Positions 1 to 12,879 of a stretch of DNA of 64,000 nt are shown piece after piece; within the stretch, counting starts at the first letter, position 1; each line of letters begins with the position of its first letter. Source of the DNA: Sorex araneus (taxonomy: Eukaryota > Chordata > Mammalia > Eulipotyphla > Soricidae); NCBI RefSeq assembly GCF_027595985.1, contig NC_073302.1, forward strand, positions 169,104,593 through 169,168,592, in the 5' to 3' direction. The notes under the pieces were generated by a model. It worked only from the letters and a program-made list of their open reading frames with translations. It did not search any database and was not told the DNA's origin. A program made the translations under genes and the position numbers.

Positions 1-1105
1 ATATAGGAATGCTCCTATTCTCTGTCCTCACTCTACAGGGTCAACCCAAGTTCAAGTAAGGCATGTCAAAGCCGGTGCTTCAAGAGTTGAGTAAAACTGA
101 AGGAAGTGCCTATGGTTAGAATCAGGAAAACCAATGTCTACCCTTAGCCAGGTGTGGAAAGGCTCAGCTAGGACAGAAGAGTATAAACAGTCAGGAATAG
201 GACAGCTCTAAGCAGAGAATAAGACTGGGGAACTGGAAAAAGTATAAACTGTCACAAATAATTTGCTCTCCTTAGCTCCTGGACAATTATGTGAGAGATG
301 GTCGAGCCCAGTAATTCATAACCCAAGATATGTACCAGAGTCATCAAGGGGCTTTTGAAATCCCCATCCCCATGCTAATGTGAAGCTCTGGGTTCAATTC
401 CTGGCTGTGTAAAAGTTAATTAATTAAACTCCAATTCTTCAGTAATACTTGAGAACTGGTTTACTCAAGTAGGCTTACCCAGGATGGGGAAGGATCAGCA
501 GACGGTTTGACTCTGAGACAATGAGGGCATGGAATAAACCCTAGCGTTGGACATCAGTATTTTACATCATAGAGTCCCATTCCCAAGGCAGACACATGGT
601 TCAGTGATCAGGAATACATGTCTGGATTCCACAGAGATCAAGGTACAATTCTTGCCCCTACATGACATTCAAATACTGACAGGTTTAGGCCACATGGCAC
701 CCAGCACCACTGGGCCCGAACAGCACCATTTTCCCAGGCCTAAATATTGAACCATCAGGCCCATTGGCCTAGTATCATTTTAAGTAGTTACTTGACTTCC
801 TGATAACTGCTTGACGAATGCCACCCCCATGCCCCATAAAATTTAAATCCTTATTTCTAGGGACCCTTATACTAAAAGATCTAAGAGTTGGGAAATAAGC
901 TTGCAGAAATTTGAAAAATAAGGTGATTTCAATGTATAGCCAATCTTGAGAACCACTGACATAAAGGCATATCCACAGTGGATTTATTTTCTTTTATTAG
1001 TAATTTAAAAGCAATAAAAATCTCAAGTATTTCTGTGATTGTTTTAAGTTTACACTTTAAACAGTCTTCAACATCTGGGTTTTTATGACTCTTTTGCTCC
1101 TGTTC

Positions 1106-1357
1106 TTAATCTGCTACTTGAAATTTAAAGATGTTTATTTCCCTCCAATATATCCTCTTCAATGCATGTCTGTTTACAAGGAAGGGCACAGATTCTTCTT
1201 CTTTCTTTACATACTTTTCTGCCACATAAGGAAGAATAATATATGCAAGCAAGCGCTCTGGTAAAAAAGAAAGTAAGTTGAGTATAACTCCTCCAAAATC
1301 TTTAGAATGAGATTTGCTTAGTAGCAATGTTATTTTCTGCATTAACCAATAAAACAT
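1106..1357 (-). other. Unassigned 83-codon ORF, possible decayed coding remnant
   Basis: I do not recognise this ORF. The translation starts with a hydrophobic segment (FYWLMQKITLLL) and contains the stretches LLSFLPERLLAYIILPYV and EKYVKKEEES, so it looks somewhat more protein-like than its neighbours. It is not inside a repeat I can name. Downstream on the same strand, near 990-1015, lie A-rich AATAAA-like signals, which would fit the last exon or a processed pseudogene of some gene. I see no splice sites, target-site duplication or poly(A) tail that would settle it. Chance remains the default explanation. Confidence 0.15.
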
Positions 1358-2330
1358 TTTCTAACAACAATGAACCAGCATTAGATCCATTTCAATTAGT
1401 TGAAACATTTGAATGACAACAGTCAAATATTCAGCAACAAAATCACATGTAAATGCATAGAGTATAAGTATAATAAGCTCTAACTGAAACAAAACTGATG
1501 GATGGAATAATCAAGAGGGAAGCAACTGGGAGAGAGAATTAAGAAGTACACCAAAAGTAAATGGTAAATCTGACAAAAGAAGAATTATCGGCAATTATCG
1601 ATAAATAGAAAACCCTTTGGTCTCAATTCTATGCACTAAGAAACTGTAAAGCATTCACTTCCCACCTCCACCATAACTCTTTTATTTTTGCCTTTATTGC
1701 CTTTATTGCATTTTTGTGAATGTGTTTATATATTTTCTAAATTACATCATTAAAAATCAAGTTGCTACATAATGCTGCACCTTATTTCATTTGTATACCA
1801 GTGCCAAAGTGATTCTTTCCAGCAGAACCTGCACTTACCAGGCTACTTGGATTGAAAACATTTTATGTTTCTGTACCCACGTCTCTCTTTCTCTAATTTT
1901 TCCAATTGCTCCAACCTCATTTTTTCAGCAACCCAATAGATATAAAACCCATCATTAATGACTTCTTTCCTGACTTATCAAGGTCATTTTGAATTATAAG
2001 CAGATTTTGCAAGGTTCTTGCTACTTCGCCCAACTTAGAGTCTTCCATGAAACTTTATGAGCTTGCTCCATATTTTATCATCCAAGTCACTGATAAAATG
2101 TTAAATATTACCACCCTAGACAGACCCTGCAGAACATCATTTGATGTGTCCTTTTAGTTTGCCTCTAAAACATTAATAACTTCTCATTGAATATGATCCT
2201 TGAACCAGTCGGCACCCAACTGAGAGCTGGGGCTGCATTTCTCTAGATTGATAGTGCTATTTTAAATCTATATGCTACAAGACTGAGGACAAAATTTTGT
2301 CCTCTCTAACATGAGTGAAAAACCTGTTTT

Positions 2331-2354
2331 GCTGCTGTTGTTGTTGTTGTTGTT
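2331..2354 (+). repeat. (GTT)n simple repeat
   Basis: A short run of GCTGCTGTTGTTGTT-type triplets, about eight units long, in otherwise unique sequence. Confidence 0.8.
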
Positions 2355-4135
2355 TTAATGTTAGCAGTTTCAAACTGACCGGTCAATGCATGCCAAACAA
2401 TAACCCTGGATAATTTAGCAGTGTACATAAATGTAATATTTTCAAAAATCCATAAAAAGAGCTACCCATTAATAATTCTGACTATAAAGGTTCATCATAG
2501 GCGACTGTTCTCACCTCTTTGAACTTAATGACAACTCAAGTCAATGCCTTCTTTTTTTCCCTTTGTTGCAGCTGCTATTGGGGTGAAAAAGACTGTTGTT
2601 GGAAAGGACTGTTGTCCAGGCTCCAAGAAGTCCAGACCAAGTCTCCAGAGACTCTATTTTTCCACCAGATCTTTTTACTGACATTAATGATGAAGCAGCT
2701 TTGTCTGTGTCTCTGCCTTGGTTAGCAATGCCTTAGTGACAGGGCAGCTCCAGATGCATTAGATCAGCAGCTGATGCCATCATGCGAATGTCTAACACTT
2801 ACTTTAGGTAGGTGACACTTCTTAATATTCAATCCTGTCTTCACAATGTCGACTTGTCCCACCGTACTCGGGTGTTCTCTTTATCATTATTTTTGGGAAT
2901 GTTAATATTTTTCCTTCCAATTGCTCTAATGGGCATTAAAAAAACCAACATAATTATTTATAAACTTTAATGCCAGGAGGGCAATATAGTATGCCTGAAA
3001 GAATATGCATCACAGAGTTATTGTTTAGAAATGGTAATTAATTTTACAGTCAACGAGAGTGTGACACACTGTCTCTGAGTAGACGTCCACCGTGGCTTCC
3101 TGCCAGTCCTTTGTAAGAATATTAATTGACGTCCAGCACTAACAGCCTCATTGCTGTGTTCTTGAATGAAACAACATGCTTCAAATTAAATAAATATGTT
3201 CTAAACTCACAATCCAGGATCAGGTTTTTATATCTTGAAGTAACAAAAGTAGTTTCTGTATTTTTCCTCTATTTCCCCCAGCTTTATAGAGGTCAGCTTT
3301 GGCTTTAAAATATTACATATTATCAATGTATATTATCAATTGTTATTTTGTTATTTTTTTTATCCTTTAGTGTTTCTTGTTCCCTGTTATTTATCTTCCT
3401 TCTGCTACCTTCTTATAATTTTTGATTTGGGGGAAATTTTCTACAATAAATACTGTTTCCAAAAGCTCTCAACAATTTACTCCTAGATCACTCTTGCTAC
3501 TTTAATGATTTTCTAAATAACAATACTCAAACATGTTAGTAATATCCTCGAAGATATGCCCATTAACCTGCCATGCATGCCTGATGAGGTGGCCACCATA
3601 CAGAAAAAGGAAAAAAAAAAGAAAGATTAAAATTCAAAATGTCCTCTTCAGGTTAGAGAATTTGGCACATAAACAGGATTTACTTTCATGGAGGAAAATA
3701 CATGATTATCCATGCTGAGGGGGAGAAGAACACTGCAGAAATACAGGCTGGCAACTAACAGTTAGGTACAATGAGTGTGAAGTGGGAAGGAAGGGAGCCA
3801 GTTTCTATGTAACAACCAATTTCCAGAATAATGAATTAGTTATAAAGAGCCCAGGATTCCAGGTTAACAGAATGTAGAAACTGGAGCCTCACATGGCCAT
3901 TTGAAAAATTACAATCTCTAATTTGGAGAACTCAGACTTTCTTTTTAATATCACTAAGAAATCTACAGCTAGATAAATCCAGAAAATCAGAGATTGCTAG
4001 AGAGAAATCTGTAGAAAAATAATAGCATTTTCAGTGAAAGTTCATAGGCATAGATATAAACCTTTCACACTCGGGGGAGGAGGGGGAATCAAGGGCTGGA
4101 GCTCTTAGTAAAAGTCCATTTAAAGTTTTAATTCG

Positions 4136-4255
4136 GTGCATTGGTGGAGGAATGGCTGTTTGATCATTATGAGATTGTAACCACACATGAAAACTTGTAA
4201 CTATCTCACGGTGATTCAATAAAATTTTTAAAAAATTAAAAAAATAAATAAATAA
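4136..4255 (+). mobile_element. L1 3' end, strongly 5'-truncated
   Basis: The segment ends in the L1 tail seen repeatedly in this window (gaaaacttgtaactatctc, then ggtgattcaataaaa and an A-rich run). It is flanked by a perfect 14-bp target-site duplication, aaagttttaattcg, at 4122-4135 and 4256-4269. Only about 120 bp of the 3' untranslated region was integrated. The perfect duplication suggests a fairly young insertion. Confidence 0.9.
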
Positions 4256-4589
4256 AAAGTTTTAATTCGACCACAGTGGCCTTCTATAATCTACATGGTT
4301 TTATTTGGGAAGAAATTTTATGAATCAGAATATTATATCATCTAAATGCATTATCCACACAACAAATATTTTTAGAGCTGACTATGAACACCTTTCTTTT
4401 TTTCTCCTTTATACAGCAGTAGAAGACTTGCTTCACATAAAATCTCCTAAGAACTACTTTATTCCAAGTAGAAAAAAGGACATGGGGGCTGGAGCACAGT
4501 CAGCTCAGTCCTCCTTGGGGTGGAGGGAAAGTTGGAGGGGGTAGGGGGACAGCCAGATCCAAACTGGCATCTCGGTAAAAATGACATCC

Positions 4590-4685
4590 TCCAGGTCAGA
4601 ACTAGAGGAGGTCAAGAAGGTCATTGAACCCAGGTCTCTGCTATTCTAAGTCAAGGCTCTTTCCACTGAACTACATTGCCTGCTT
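4590..4685 (-). repeat. MIR-like ancient SINE fragment
   Basis: The plus strand reads gaacccaggtctctgctatt followed by a ctctttccactgaactacattgcct-type end. This matches the antisense of the mammalian MIR tRNA-related region. The copy is diverged, has no visible target-site duplication and predates the young SINEs. Confidence 0.6.
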
Positions 4686-7340
4686 TGGAGGGGGGCAGGG
4701 TCCTATTTTGAGGCATCCTGGTTTATCACAGATTTGTTTTACTCTCTCTTTTTTTTTTTACAGTCTTTTAAATTTCTTTTCTCATGTTCTCTCACTTATT
4801 TCCCAAAAGCCATTTGTTATGTAACAGATGCATATGTGTTCCTGTTTATAAATATTCTACAGCAAGTGAAGAAAATATAGGGAAATGAGGAGGGAAAGGC
4901 GACTGAGACCCTCCAAGTCTCCCAAAGGGAAAGCTGGGGTGGGCGCTGTCGGAGGTCGAAAGTTGCCAAAAGAAGACACCCCTGGGGCGGGGAATAGTTC
5001 ATGTTTTGGCAGATTCCATCCCGAGTGCTTTTCTCTCCTTTTTTCAGCCTATCCAAAAATCAGTATGTGTTTTGAATAGGCAGGTGTTAGAGAATCATCT
5101 GGGGAAAAGCAACTTAGGCCACAAACTATCACAGAAATTATACTATACTCTAGTAAGCAAAGAGTTGAAAATCAAATTCATTACCAGGGAATTGAATCCA
5201 GAGAACCTGGCTTCATTAAAAAGTATGACTTTATAAATAACTACACATAAACAGACTGCTTTGCCTTAGAGACTAATATATTTCAAAATTATTATCTACT
5301 TAAAATATTTTACCTAAAAGAATTCACAATTAGCTTTCAATATTTAAACAGTACATTAGAAATGGAGTGTTTATAAATATCAGAAATAAAAGCCACTTCA
5401 TTACAGTATAAACATATGCTAACACACCACATACTGGCTTTTGAATTTAATACTGATATGGTTTACTAGATCTGTTTCTTTTTTCCTTAAACTGACATAA
5501 GGGTTTAGATAATAGCTAATATAAATATATGAAATGTCAAATTTAGAAGATAGTGTTTAAACATTTGTCTTTTGGAGAGCATTGTTAAACTTAACTTTTA
5601 TTAACTCAGGGAATCAAAGAGAAATATGGTGATGCTAGTGAACCTTTGAAAATCTTTTCTTTTATCACTTTTAATGCATGTTTAATATTTAACATTCATC
5701 TTATTACAGACAGGAATTGTGAAATGCTTGTGCTGTCTCTAAACAGTTTTAAAGTTCAATGCACAGTCACAATTCAGGGGGGAGATTTCACACATTTATG
5801 GAAAATAAGCCATTTTTGCAGTAAAGTTGCAAAGTGTGAAAGAATTCTTGTTTTATCTGCCTTACTTATCATGTTTATGAGTTATTTTGCCTGGAAGTAA
5901 ATTGACAAGTTGTCAATGAACAATAGACAGTGCTCCAGCGAGGCTTTTCACAAGTTCAGATGCCTTTGGGCAAAAGGGCTAAATCTGTAGTTGCAATCTA
6001 GCATATGGAGCACTGAAAAAAGTGGCAACAGGGTGAGAGACATTCTCTGCAAAAAAAAAAAAAGAAAAAGAAAAGGAAAGTATTCAGTTCTTGCTCTCTA
6101 ACCAATCTGCTTGGGCCACTGTACATTACATATGCATGTCCCATTGCCCACTTGTCCAGGAATAGGATTACTTGTCACTATAGAATAATTTACTTCTATT
6201 TTATTCCCAGCTTTCTTTGGTCTATTGTGTCACTTTTTACCTTTTTATTCCTCCAAACAATTATTATCAGGAAATTTTCATATTTAATTAAAAAAGTCTC
6301 CCTCATTTAGGTGACTGTTGAAACTTCCTACATTATATGTTAGAAAAGAAGATGAACTAATATTCCCTTTTCTCTGCAATTAAAGATGGATTATAACTTT
6401 TAACTCTATACACTAGAAGTACTTTGTAATAATAATAGTTCATATATCTTTCTCCCCCCATCTTAATTTTTTCAAGTTGCTAGTCTGAGCTTATTTCATG
6501 AGAACTCTGCTGAATAAATTATTGGGAAGCTAAGTAGTCTTTCAATAGATGGCACTCTTTGTTTTAAATCAACCCAAATGTTGTTTTACCACCTCACTCA
6601 AAAGTCAGTTCTCTGCAGGTCCTGTTTCTCCTGTATGTCAATCTCTAGGACATAGTAAATGGTTTGGTTTTTCCAGAAGAAAGCTGGAATTTCTACCACA
6701 GAAAACCAAAAGACAGACCAGTAAAAAAATTTATTAAAAGGAAATAAAAGCTGAAATTTGAATACTAAGTAAACCAACTCCAATGCCAATGGTGGCTGCC
6801 AATAGAATCACAGAACCAAGAATTTGAAGGTTCTAAGAGAATGGAGATTCAGAGAGAATGGATGTCAGAAAGAAGTCAAAGTTATAGGTAACCGAGAATA
6901 TATTGTAAAGCCTTGTTGATTCCTAGTAACCTTTCAGAGCAAGCTGGCTGATAATGTATGGTGGGTGGTGATATATACCTATCTCTAACTGGAGGCCAAG
7001 ATGGAGCAGATAAATATTTCCTCTCTATTAATCTCCGGTTTATTGCATACCACTTGTCTGCCCTATCTCTATGTTAATTGACAATTCTGGAAACTGGCTT
7101 GCAATCTTTTGCTTATCTCCAGTATTCACCTCACATCATTTGTACACCAATAGATAATCTTTTAGTATTCAAAATCCTTCTCTAGTAAATTATTTGACCC
7201 TGGGATCCATCTTCTTGCCACTTCAGTGACTTGGCTTAATCTTTGATCTTATATCCACCTCTGTTTTGTGTTGTGTTCTTTTCTATTTGAAGGCGGGGGG
7301 GGGGAGATTAGGGGTTTTATGGGTTTTTTGTGGGTGGTAC
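4686..7340. other. Unique AT-rich sequence, no gene recognised
   Basis: No repeat family or gene is evident. There is an A-rich purine run near 6049-6080 and a G-run near 7296-7305. ORFs here are 61-86 codons, overlap on both strands and lack recognisable domains. Confidence 0.5.
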
Positions 7341-7910
7341 ATTTTTAATTTTTTTTTAATTTTTAAAATTTTATTGAATCACCATGAGATAGTTACAAGG
7401 TTTCATGTTTGGGTTACAATCTCACAACGATCAAACACCCATCCCTCCACCAGTGCACATTACCCACCACCAATATCCCAGGTATACCCCCCTTTCCCAC
7501 CCTTCCTCTGCCTATAAGGCAGACAATATTCCCCATACTCTCTACTTTTGAGTATTATAGCTTGCAACAGAGACAATGAGAAGTCATCATCTTTGGTCCA
7601 TTATCTACTTTCAGCGTGAATCTCCCATCCCAAATGGTTCCTCCAGCCATCATTTTCTTAGTGATCCCTTCTCTATTCCATCTGCCTTCTCCCATCCGCT
7701 CATAAAGCAGTCTTCCAGCTATGGGGAAATCCCCCTGGCCCTTGTATCTACAATCCTTGGGTGTCAGCCTTATGTGATGCTACCCTACACGCCACAAATG
7801 AGTGCAGGCCCTCTTTGTCTGTCCCTCTCTTTCTGACTCATTTCACTTAGCATGATACTCTCCATGTTTATCCATTTATAAGCAAATTTCATGACTTCAT
7901 CTCTCCTAAC

Positions 7911-10900
7911 AGCTACATAGTATTCCATTGCGTAGATGTACACAAGTTTCTTTAACCAGTCATCTGTTTTAGGGCACTCAGGTTGTTTCTATATTTTGGC
8001 TACTGTGAACAGGGCTGCAATGAATATATAAGTACAGATATCATTTCTTTTTTTTTTTTTTTTGCTTTTTTTTTGGGTCACACCCGGCGATGCACAGGGG
8101 TTACTCCTGGCTTTGCACTCAGGAATTACTCAGGAATTACTCCTGGCGGTGCTCAGGGATGCTGGGATTCGAAGCCGGGTCGGCCGTGTGCAAGGCAAAC
8201 GCCCTACCCGCTATGCTATCGCTCCAGCCCCCAGATATCATTTCTACAGTGCTCTTTTGCATCCTCGGGATATATTCCCAGAAGTGGTATTGCGGGGTCA
8301 TATGGAAGCTCAATTTCTAATTTTTGAAGGACTGTCCATGTTGTTTTCCAGAAAGGCTGGACCAGTCAGCATTCCCAACAATAGTGAAGGAGCATCCCTT
8401 TTTCCCCACATCCACGCCACCACTGGTTGCTTTTATTCTTTTGAATGTGTTCCAGTCTCTGTGGTGTGATATGATATCTCATTGTTGTTTTGATTTGCAT
8501 CTCCCTGATGACTAGTGATGTGGAGAATTTTTTCATGTGCCTTTTAGCTATTTGTATTTCCTTTTTGAGGAAACTTCTGTTCATTTCTTCTCCCCATTTT
8601 TTGATGGGATTGGAGGTTTTTTTCTTATACAATTCTACTAGTGTCTTGTATATTCTGGATATTAATCCCTTATCAGATGGGTATTGGGTAACTTTCCCAT
8701 TCTGTGGGCTCTTTCTGTATTTTGGTCACTGTTTCTTTTGAAGTGAAGAAACCTCTTAGTTTGATGTAGTCCCATTTGTTTATGTTTGCTTCCACTTGCA
8801 TGGTCAGTGCTGTTTTGTCCTTAAAGATGCTTTTAGCTTCAATGTCATGGAGAGTTCTGTCTACATTTTCTTCTGTGAACCTTATAGATTCATGTCTGAT
8901 TTTGAGGTCTTTAATCCACTTTAATCTGACTTTTGTGCCTGGCATTAGACAGAGGTCAGAGTTCATTTTTTTGCAGGTAGCTATCCAGATTTCCCAGCAC
9001 CTTGAAGAGGCTTTCCTTGTTCCACTTTGCATTTCTTGCTCCTTTGTCAAAGATTACGTGGCCATATATTTGGAGTTCTGTGACAGGATATTCAACTCTG
9101 TTCCATTGATATGCAGGTCTGTTTTTATCCCAATACCATTCTGTTTTAATTACTACTACTTTGTAGTAGAGTTTGAAGTTGGGGAAGGTGACGCCACCCA
9201 TCTTCTTTTTTCCAAGGATTACTTTAGCTATTCACGGGGGTTTATTATTCCATATAAATTTCAGGAGTGTTTTGTCTATTTCTTTAAAAAATGTCATGGG
9301 TATCCTGATAGGGAGTGCATTAAATTTTATGGTGTTTTGAGCAGTATTGCCATTTTGATAATGTTAATTCTCCCTAACCATGAGCAGGGGATGTGTCTCC
9401 ATTTCCTAGTGTGCTCCTTTATTTCTTGAAGTAGTGTTTTGTAATTTTCCTTGTATAGGTCCTTCACCTCTTTGGTTAAGCTGATTCCAAGGTACTTGAT
9501 TTTCTGAGGTACTATTATGAACGGGATTGTTTTTTTAATGTCTCTTTCTTCTCTTTCATCATTTGTATATAAGAAAGCCATGGACTTTTGGATGTTGATT
9601 TTGTAGCCTGCCACTTTACTATATCGACTTATTGTTTCTAGGAGCTTTTCTGTAGAGTCTTCAGGGTTTTCCAAGTATAGTATCGTATCATCTGCAAATA
9701 GTGATAACTTGCTCTCTTCCTTTCCTATCTGTATGCCTTTGATATCTTTTTCTTCTCTAACTGCTATGGCCAGGACTTCCAGTACTACATTGACTAGGAG
9801 TGGCAAAAGTAGGCAACCTTGTCTTGTGCCCGATCTTAGAGGTAAGGCTTTCAGTTTTTCCCATTGAGAATGATACTTGCCATGGGCTTTTGGTAGATGG
9901 CTTTGACTATATTGAGGAAAGTTCCTTTTATGCCCATTCTGCTGAGAGTTTTCATTATAAACAGGTGCTGAATCTTGTCAAATGCTTTCTCTGCATCTAT
10001 TGATATGATCATATGGATTTTATTATTTCTTTTATTAATATGATGAATTATGTTGATTGACTTGCGAATGTTTAAACCATCCTTGCATCCCTGGGATGAA
10101 TCCTACTTTCTCATTGTGTATGACCTTTTTGATGAATCACTGTATTCTATTTGCTAATATTTTGTTGAGGATCTTTGCATCTGTGTTCATCAGGGATATT
10201 GATCTGTAATTCTCTTTCTTTTGGTATCTTCGTCTGTTTTTGGTATCAGGGTGATATTTGCTTCATAGAAACTGGAAGTGTTTTTGATACTTCAATTTCC
10301 TGGAAAAGCTTAAAGAGAATTGGGAGTAAGTCCTCTGTAAAGGTTTGGAAGAATTCACTAGTAAATCCATCTGGGCCGGGACTTTTGTGCTTAAGGAGAC
10401 TTTTTATTACTGTTTCAATTTCTTTGATGGTGATAGGTCTGTTCAGGTATTCCAGGTCTTCTTGGTTCAGCCTTGGAGGCTATAGAAGTCTAGGAATTTA
10501 TCCATTTCCTCGAGGTTTTTATGTTTCATGGCATAAAGATTCTCAAAATAATCTCTGAGGATCCTTTGAATTTATGTAATTTCTGTTGTAATGTCCCCCT
10601 TTTCATTTCTGATTCAGTTTATTAGGGTTTTCTCTCTCCCTTTTTATTTTTGTGAGTCTTGCTACAGGATTATCGATCTTGTTTATTTTCTCAAGGAACC
10701 GGCTCTTGGTTTCATTGATCTTTCGAATTGTTTTTTTGGTTTCCATCTCATTAATTTCTGCTCTGAGTTTTATTATTTCCTTCCTCCTATTCAGATTGGG
10801 CTCCTTTTGTTGGTCATTCTTTAAGCTCTTAAACTGTGAGGTTACGTTACTTATGTGGGCTCGCTCCTCCTTCCTGAGGAATGCTTGTACAGCTATGACC

Positions 10901-11777
10901 TTTCCTCTTAACACAGCTTTTGCTATGTCCCATAGGTTTTGGTAACTGGTGTCCTTATTGTTGTTCGTTTCCAAGAATCTTTTGATTTCCTCTTTGATTT
11001 CCTTCCTAAGCCACTCATTGTCCAATAGTGAGCTGTTTAATTTCCAGGTGTTTGATTTCATTTTCTGTTTGTGTGTGTGATTTATTTCTAATTTCAGCGC
11101 ATCGTGGTCTGAGAAGATTGTTGATACAATCTCTATCTTCTCAATTTTATGGAGGTATGTTTTGTGGCTCTCCATGTGGTCTATCTCAGAGAATGTTCCA
11201 TGCACACTTGAGAAGAATGTATAGTCAGCTTTTTGAGGATGAAGTGTCCTGTATATACCTACTAAATCCCTTTCTTCCATTTCTTCCCTCAGAATCTGTA
11301 TGTCCTTGCTAAGCTTGAGTCTGGTTGATCTATCAAGAGGTGATAAAGTGGCGTTGTAGTCCCCCACTAGTATTGTGTTGCTATCGATTTTTTTCTTCAA
11401 GTCTATGAGTAGTTGTTTTAAGTACTTTGCTGGTCCTTCATTAGGTTCATATATATTAGTATTGTTAGTTCTTCCTGTTGTACAGATCCCTTTATCAATA
11501 AGAAATGCCTTTCACTGTCTCTTGTGAACGTCTTCAGTCTGAAATCAATGTGGTCTGATGGCTATGCCAGCTTTTTTATGGGAGTTGTTCACCTATAGGA
11601 TTGTTTTCCAGCCTTTGACTTTGAGCCTGTGTTTGCTCTGACTGTTGATATGTGTTTCTTGCAGGCCCAGAATGTTGGATTCAATTTTCTAATCCATCCT
11701 GCCACTCTGTGTCTTTTAATTGGTGTGTTTAACCCATTGACTTTGAAAGAGATTATTGTTATGGGGTTTTGTCCCAT
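7911..11777 (-). pseudogene. L1 ORF2 (endonuclease / reverse transcriptase), decayed
   Basis: ORF2p nicks DNA and reverse-transcribes L1 RNA at the target site. The N-terminus at 11777 begins MGQNPITIISFKVNGLN, a typical start of the L1 endonuclease domain; [13 protein letters not shown] near 11.34 kb matches a conserved endonuclease block. The reverse transcriptase active-site motif FADD lies in the segment at 9327-9806. C-terminal segments ([22 protein letters not shown], a Cys/His-containing CGEKG...YCWEC) lie at 8366-8632. The reading frame is split over several frames with stops, and a SINE interrupts the 3' part, so no functional protein can be made. The stop is placed by comparison with the copy ending at 33432. 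Confidence 0.85.
8049..8231 (-). mobile_element. Young tRNA-derived SINE (short form) inside L1 ORF2
   Basis: The element is antisense: poly(T) and tttttgggtcacacccgg at the left, the tRNA-like head (gctatcgctccagcccc) at the right. It is flanked by a perfect 14-bp target-site duplication, cagatatcatttct, at 8035-8048 and 8232-8245. The intact CpG-rich head and perfect duplication indicate recent insertion, after the L1 was already in place. The internal box B (complement of aatcgaacc-type sequence) is slightly altered here (gattcgaagcc). Confidence 0.95.
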
Positions 11778-11869
11778 TTTTCTGCTACAGTTTGGTGTAT
11801 TTGAGGGTCCTGTCCTGTCTTAAAGTACCTCATTCAGTTGATCTTGTAACCATGGTTTTGAGTCTATGA

Positions 11870-12725
11870 AGTTTCTGACCTGTTGTTTATTTGTGAAACT
11901 GTGTTTTTTTCCTTCTGTTATGAATGAGAGTCTAGCTGGGTAAAGTATTTTTGGTGAGGCATTTATTTCATTGATTTTTTTCACTATATCCCACCACTGT
12001 TTTCAGGCCGTGAGAGTTTCATCAGACAAATTGGCTGTGAATCTTAAGGATGCTCCTTTATAGGCAATTTCTTTCTTTGACCTTACTGCTTTCTGAATTT
12101 TGTCTCTATCTAATGTTTTGGTAATTTTGATCAGGATGTGTCTTGGGGTATTTTTATTTGGATTTCTTCTAGCTGGTACCCTTCAGGCCTCCTGAATGTA
12201 GTCACATGTTTTCTTCAGCTCTGAAAACATCGTAGCAATGATGTCTTTGACAGTTTCTTCTTCTTCAGGGTTTTCTTCCTGTCCCTTTGGGAAGCCAATA
12301 ATTCTTATGTTATTCCTCTTGGGTTCATCACGATCCTCTCTTCCCATCTGTTCCCGGATTGTCAGTCTCTTTTCCATTTTCTGTTCCTTTCTAGAGAGTC
12401 TCTGGACTTCATCGTTGAGCTCACTAATTCTATCCTTAGCAGCTGTTACTCTGCTGCTGAGGCCGTCCAGTGAGTTTTATTATTCTCCTACCAGGTTTTT
12501 CACGTCAGACATTTCCATTTGTATTTTCAGCATCTCTACCTTCAAATCTTCTTGTATTTTATTGGTATTGCTATCCATTGTTTCTTTTAGCTGCCTAAAC
12601 ATCCTCAGTAGCTCCTTTCTAAATTCCTTGTCAGAGAGGTTGTATAGCACTTCATTGTTGTTGGGGTCTTCTGAGCTAGCCTCTTCAACAAGTAAGTTTG
12701 GTGGGGATCTGCATTGCTTTACCAT
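11870..12725 (-). pseudogene. L1 ORF1 (RNA-binding chaperone), decayed
   Basis: ORF1p coats L1 RNA. The N-terminal part (12480-12725) is hydrophilic and helical with a coiled-coil pattern (ELLRMFRQLKETMDSNTNKI). The middle part (12183-12377) contains KRNNIRIIGFPKGQEENPEE, the start of the RNA-recognition-motif region. The C-terminal domain can be followed in decayed form to about 11.87 kb. The frame is broken between these pieces. Its position 5' of ORF2 on the same strand is the normal L1 order. Confidence 0.8.
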
Positions 12726-12879
12726 TGTGACATATGTGGCTCAGCCCTTCACACTCACTGATATTATTCTGTTTATGATGCAATATTAATTTAGGTGGGT
12801 TTAATGAAATATTGGCTAATGTGTTTCTGTTGGTTAAGCTAGCCTGGTGAAGTTCTAGCTAAAAGGGTTACTTCTGGTT

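Larger units (their letters stand above)
1..4121. other. Unique AT-rich sequence, no gene recognised
   Basis: I see no recognisable exon, RNA gene or young repeat in this stretch. It has a short (GTT)n tract near 2331, an unassigned 83-codon ORF on the minus strand near 1.1-1.36 kb (listed separately), and a faint repeat-like patch around 640-770 that vaguely recalls a decayed SINE tail. The short ORFs are within what chance allows. Confidence 0.5.

Noticed and set aside
8776..9429. 217-codon plus-strand ORF
   Set aside because: It lies entirely antisense to L1 ORF2, whose translated blocks are clear on the minus strand.
12238..12789. 183-codon Ser/Leu-rich plus-strand ORF
   Set aside because: Antisense to L1 ORF1; the composition reflects the coiled-coil coding strand read backwards.
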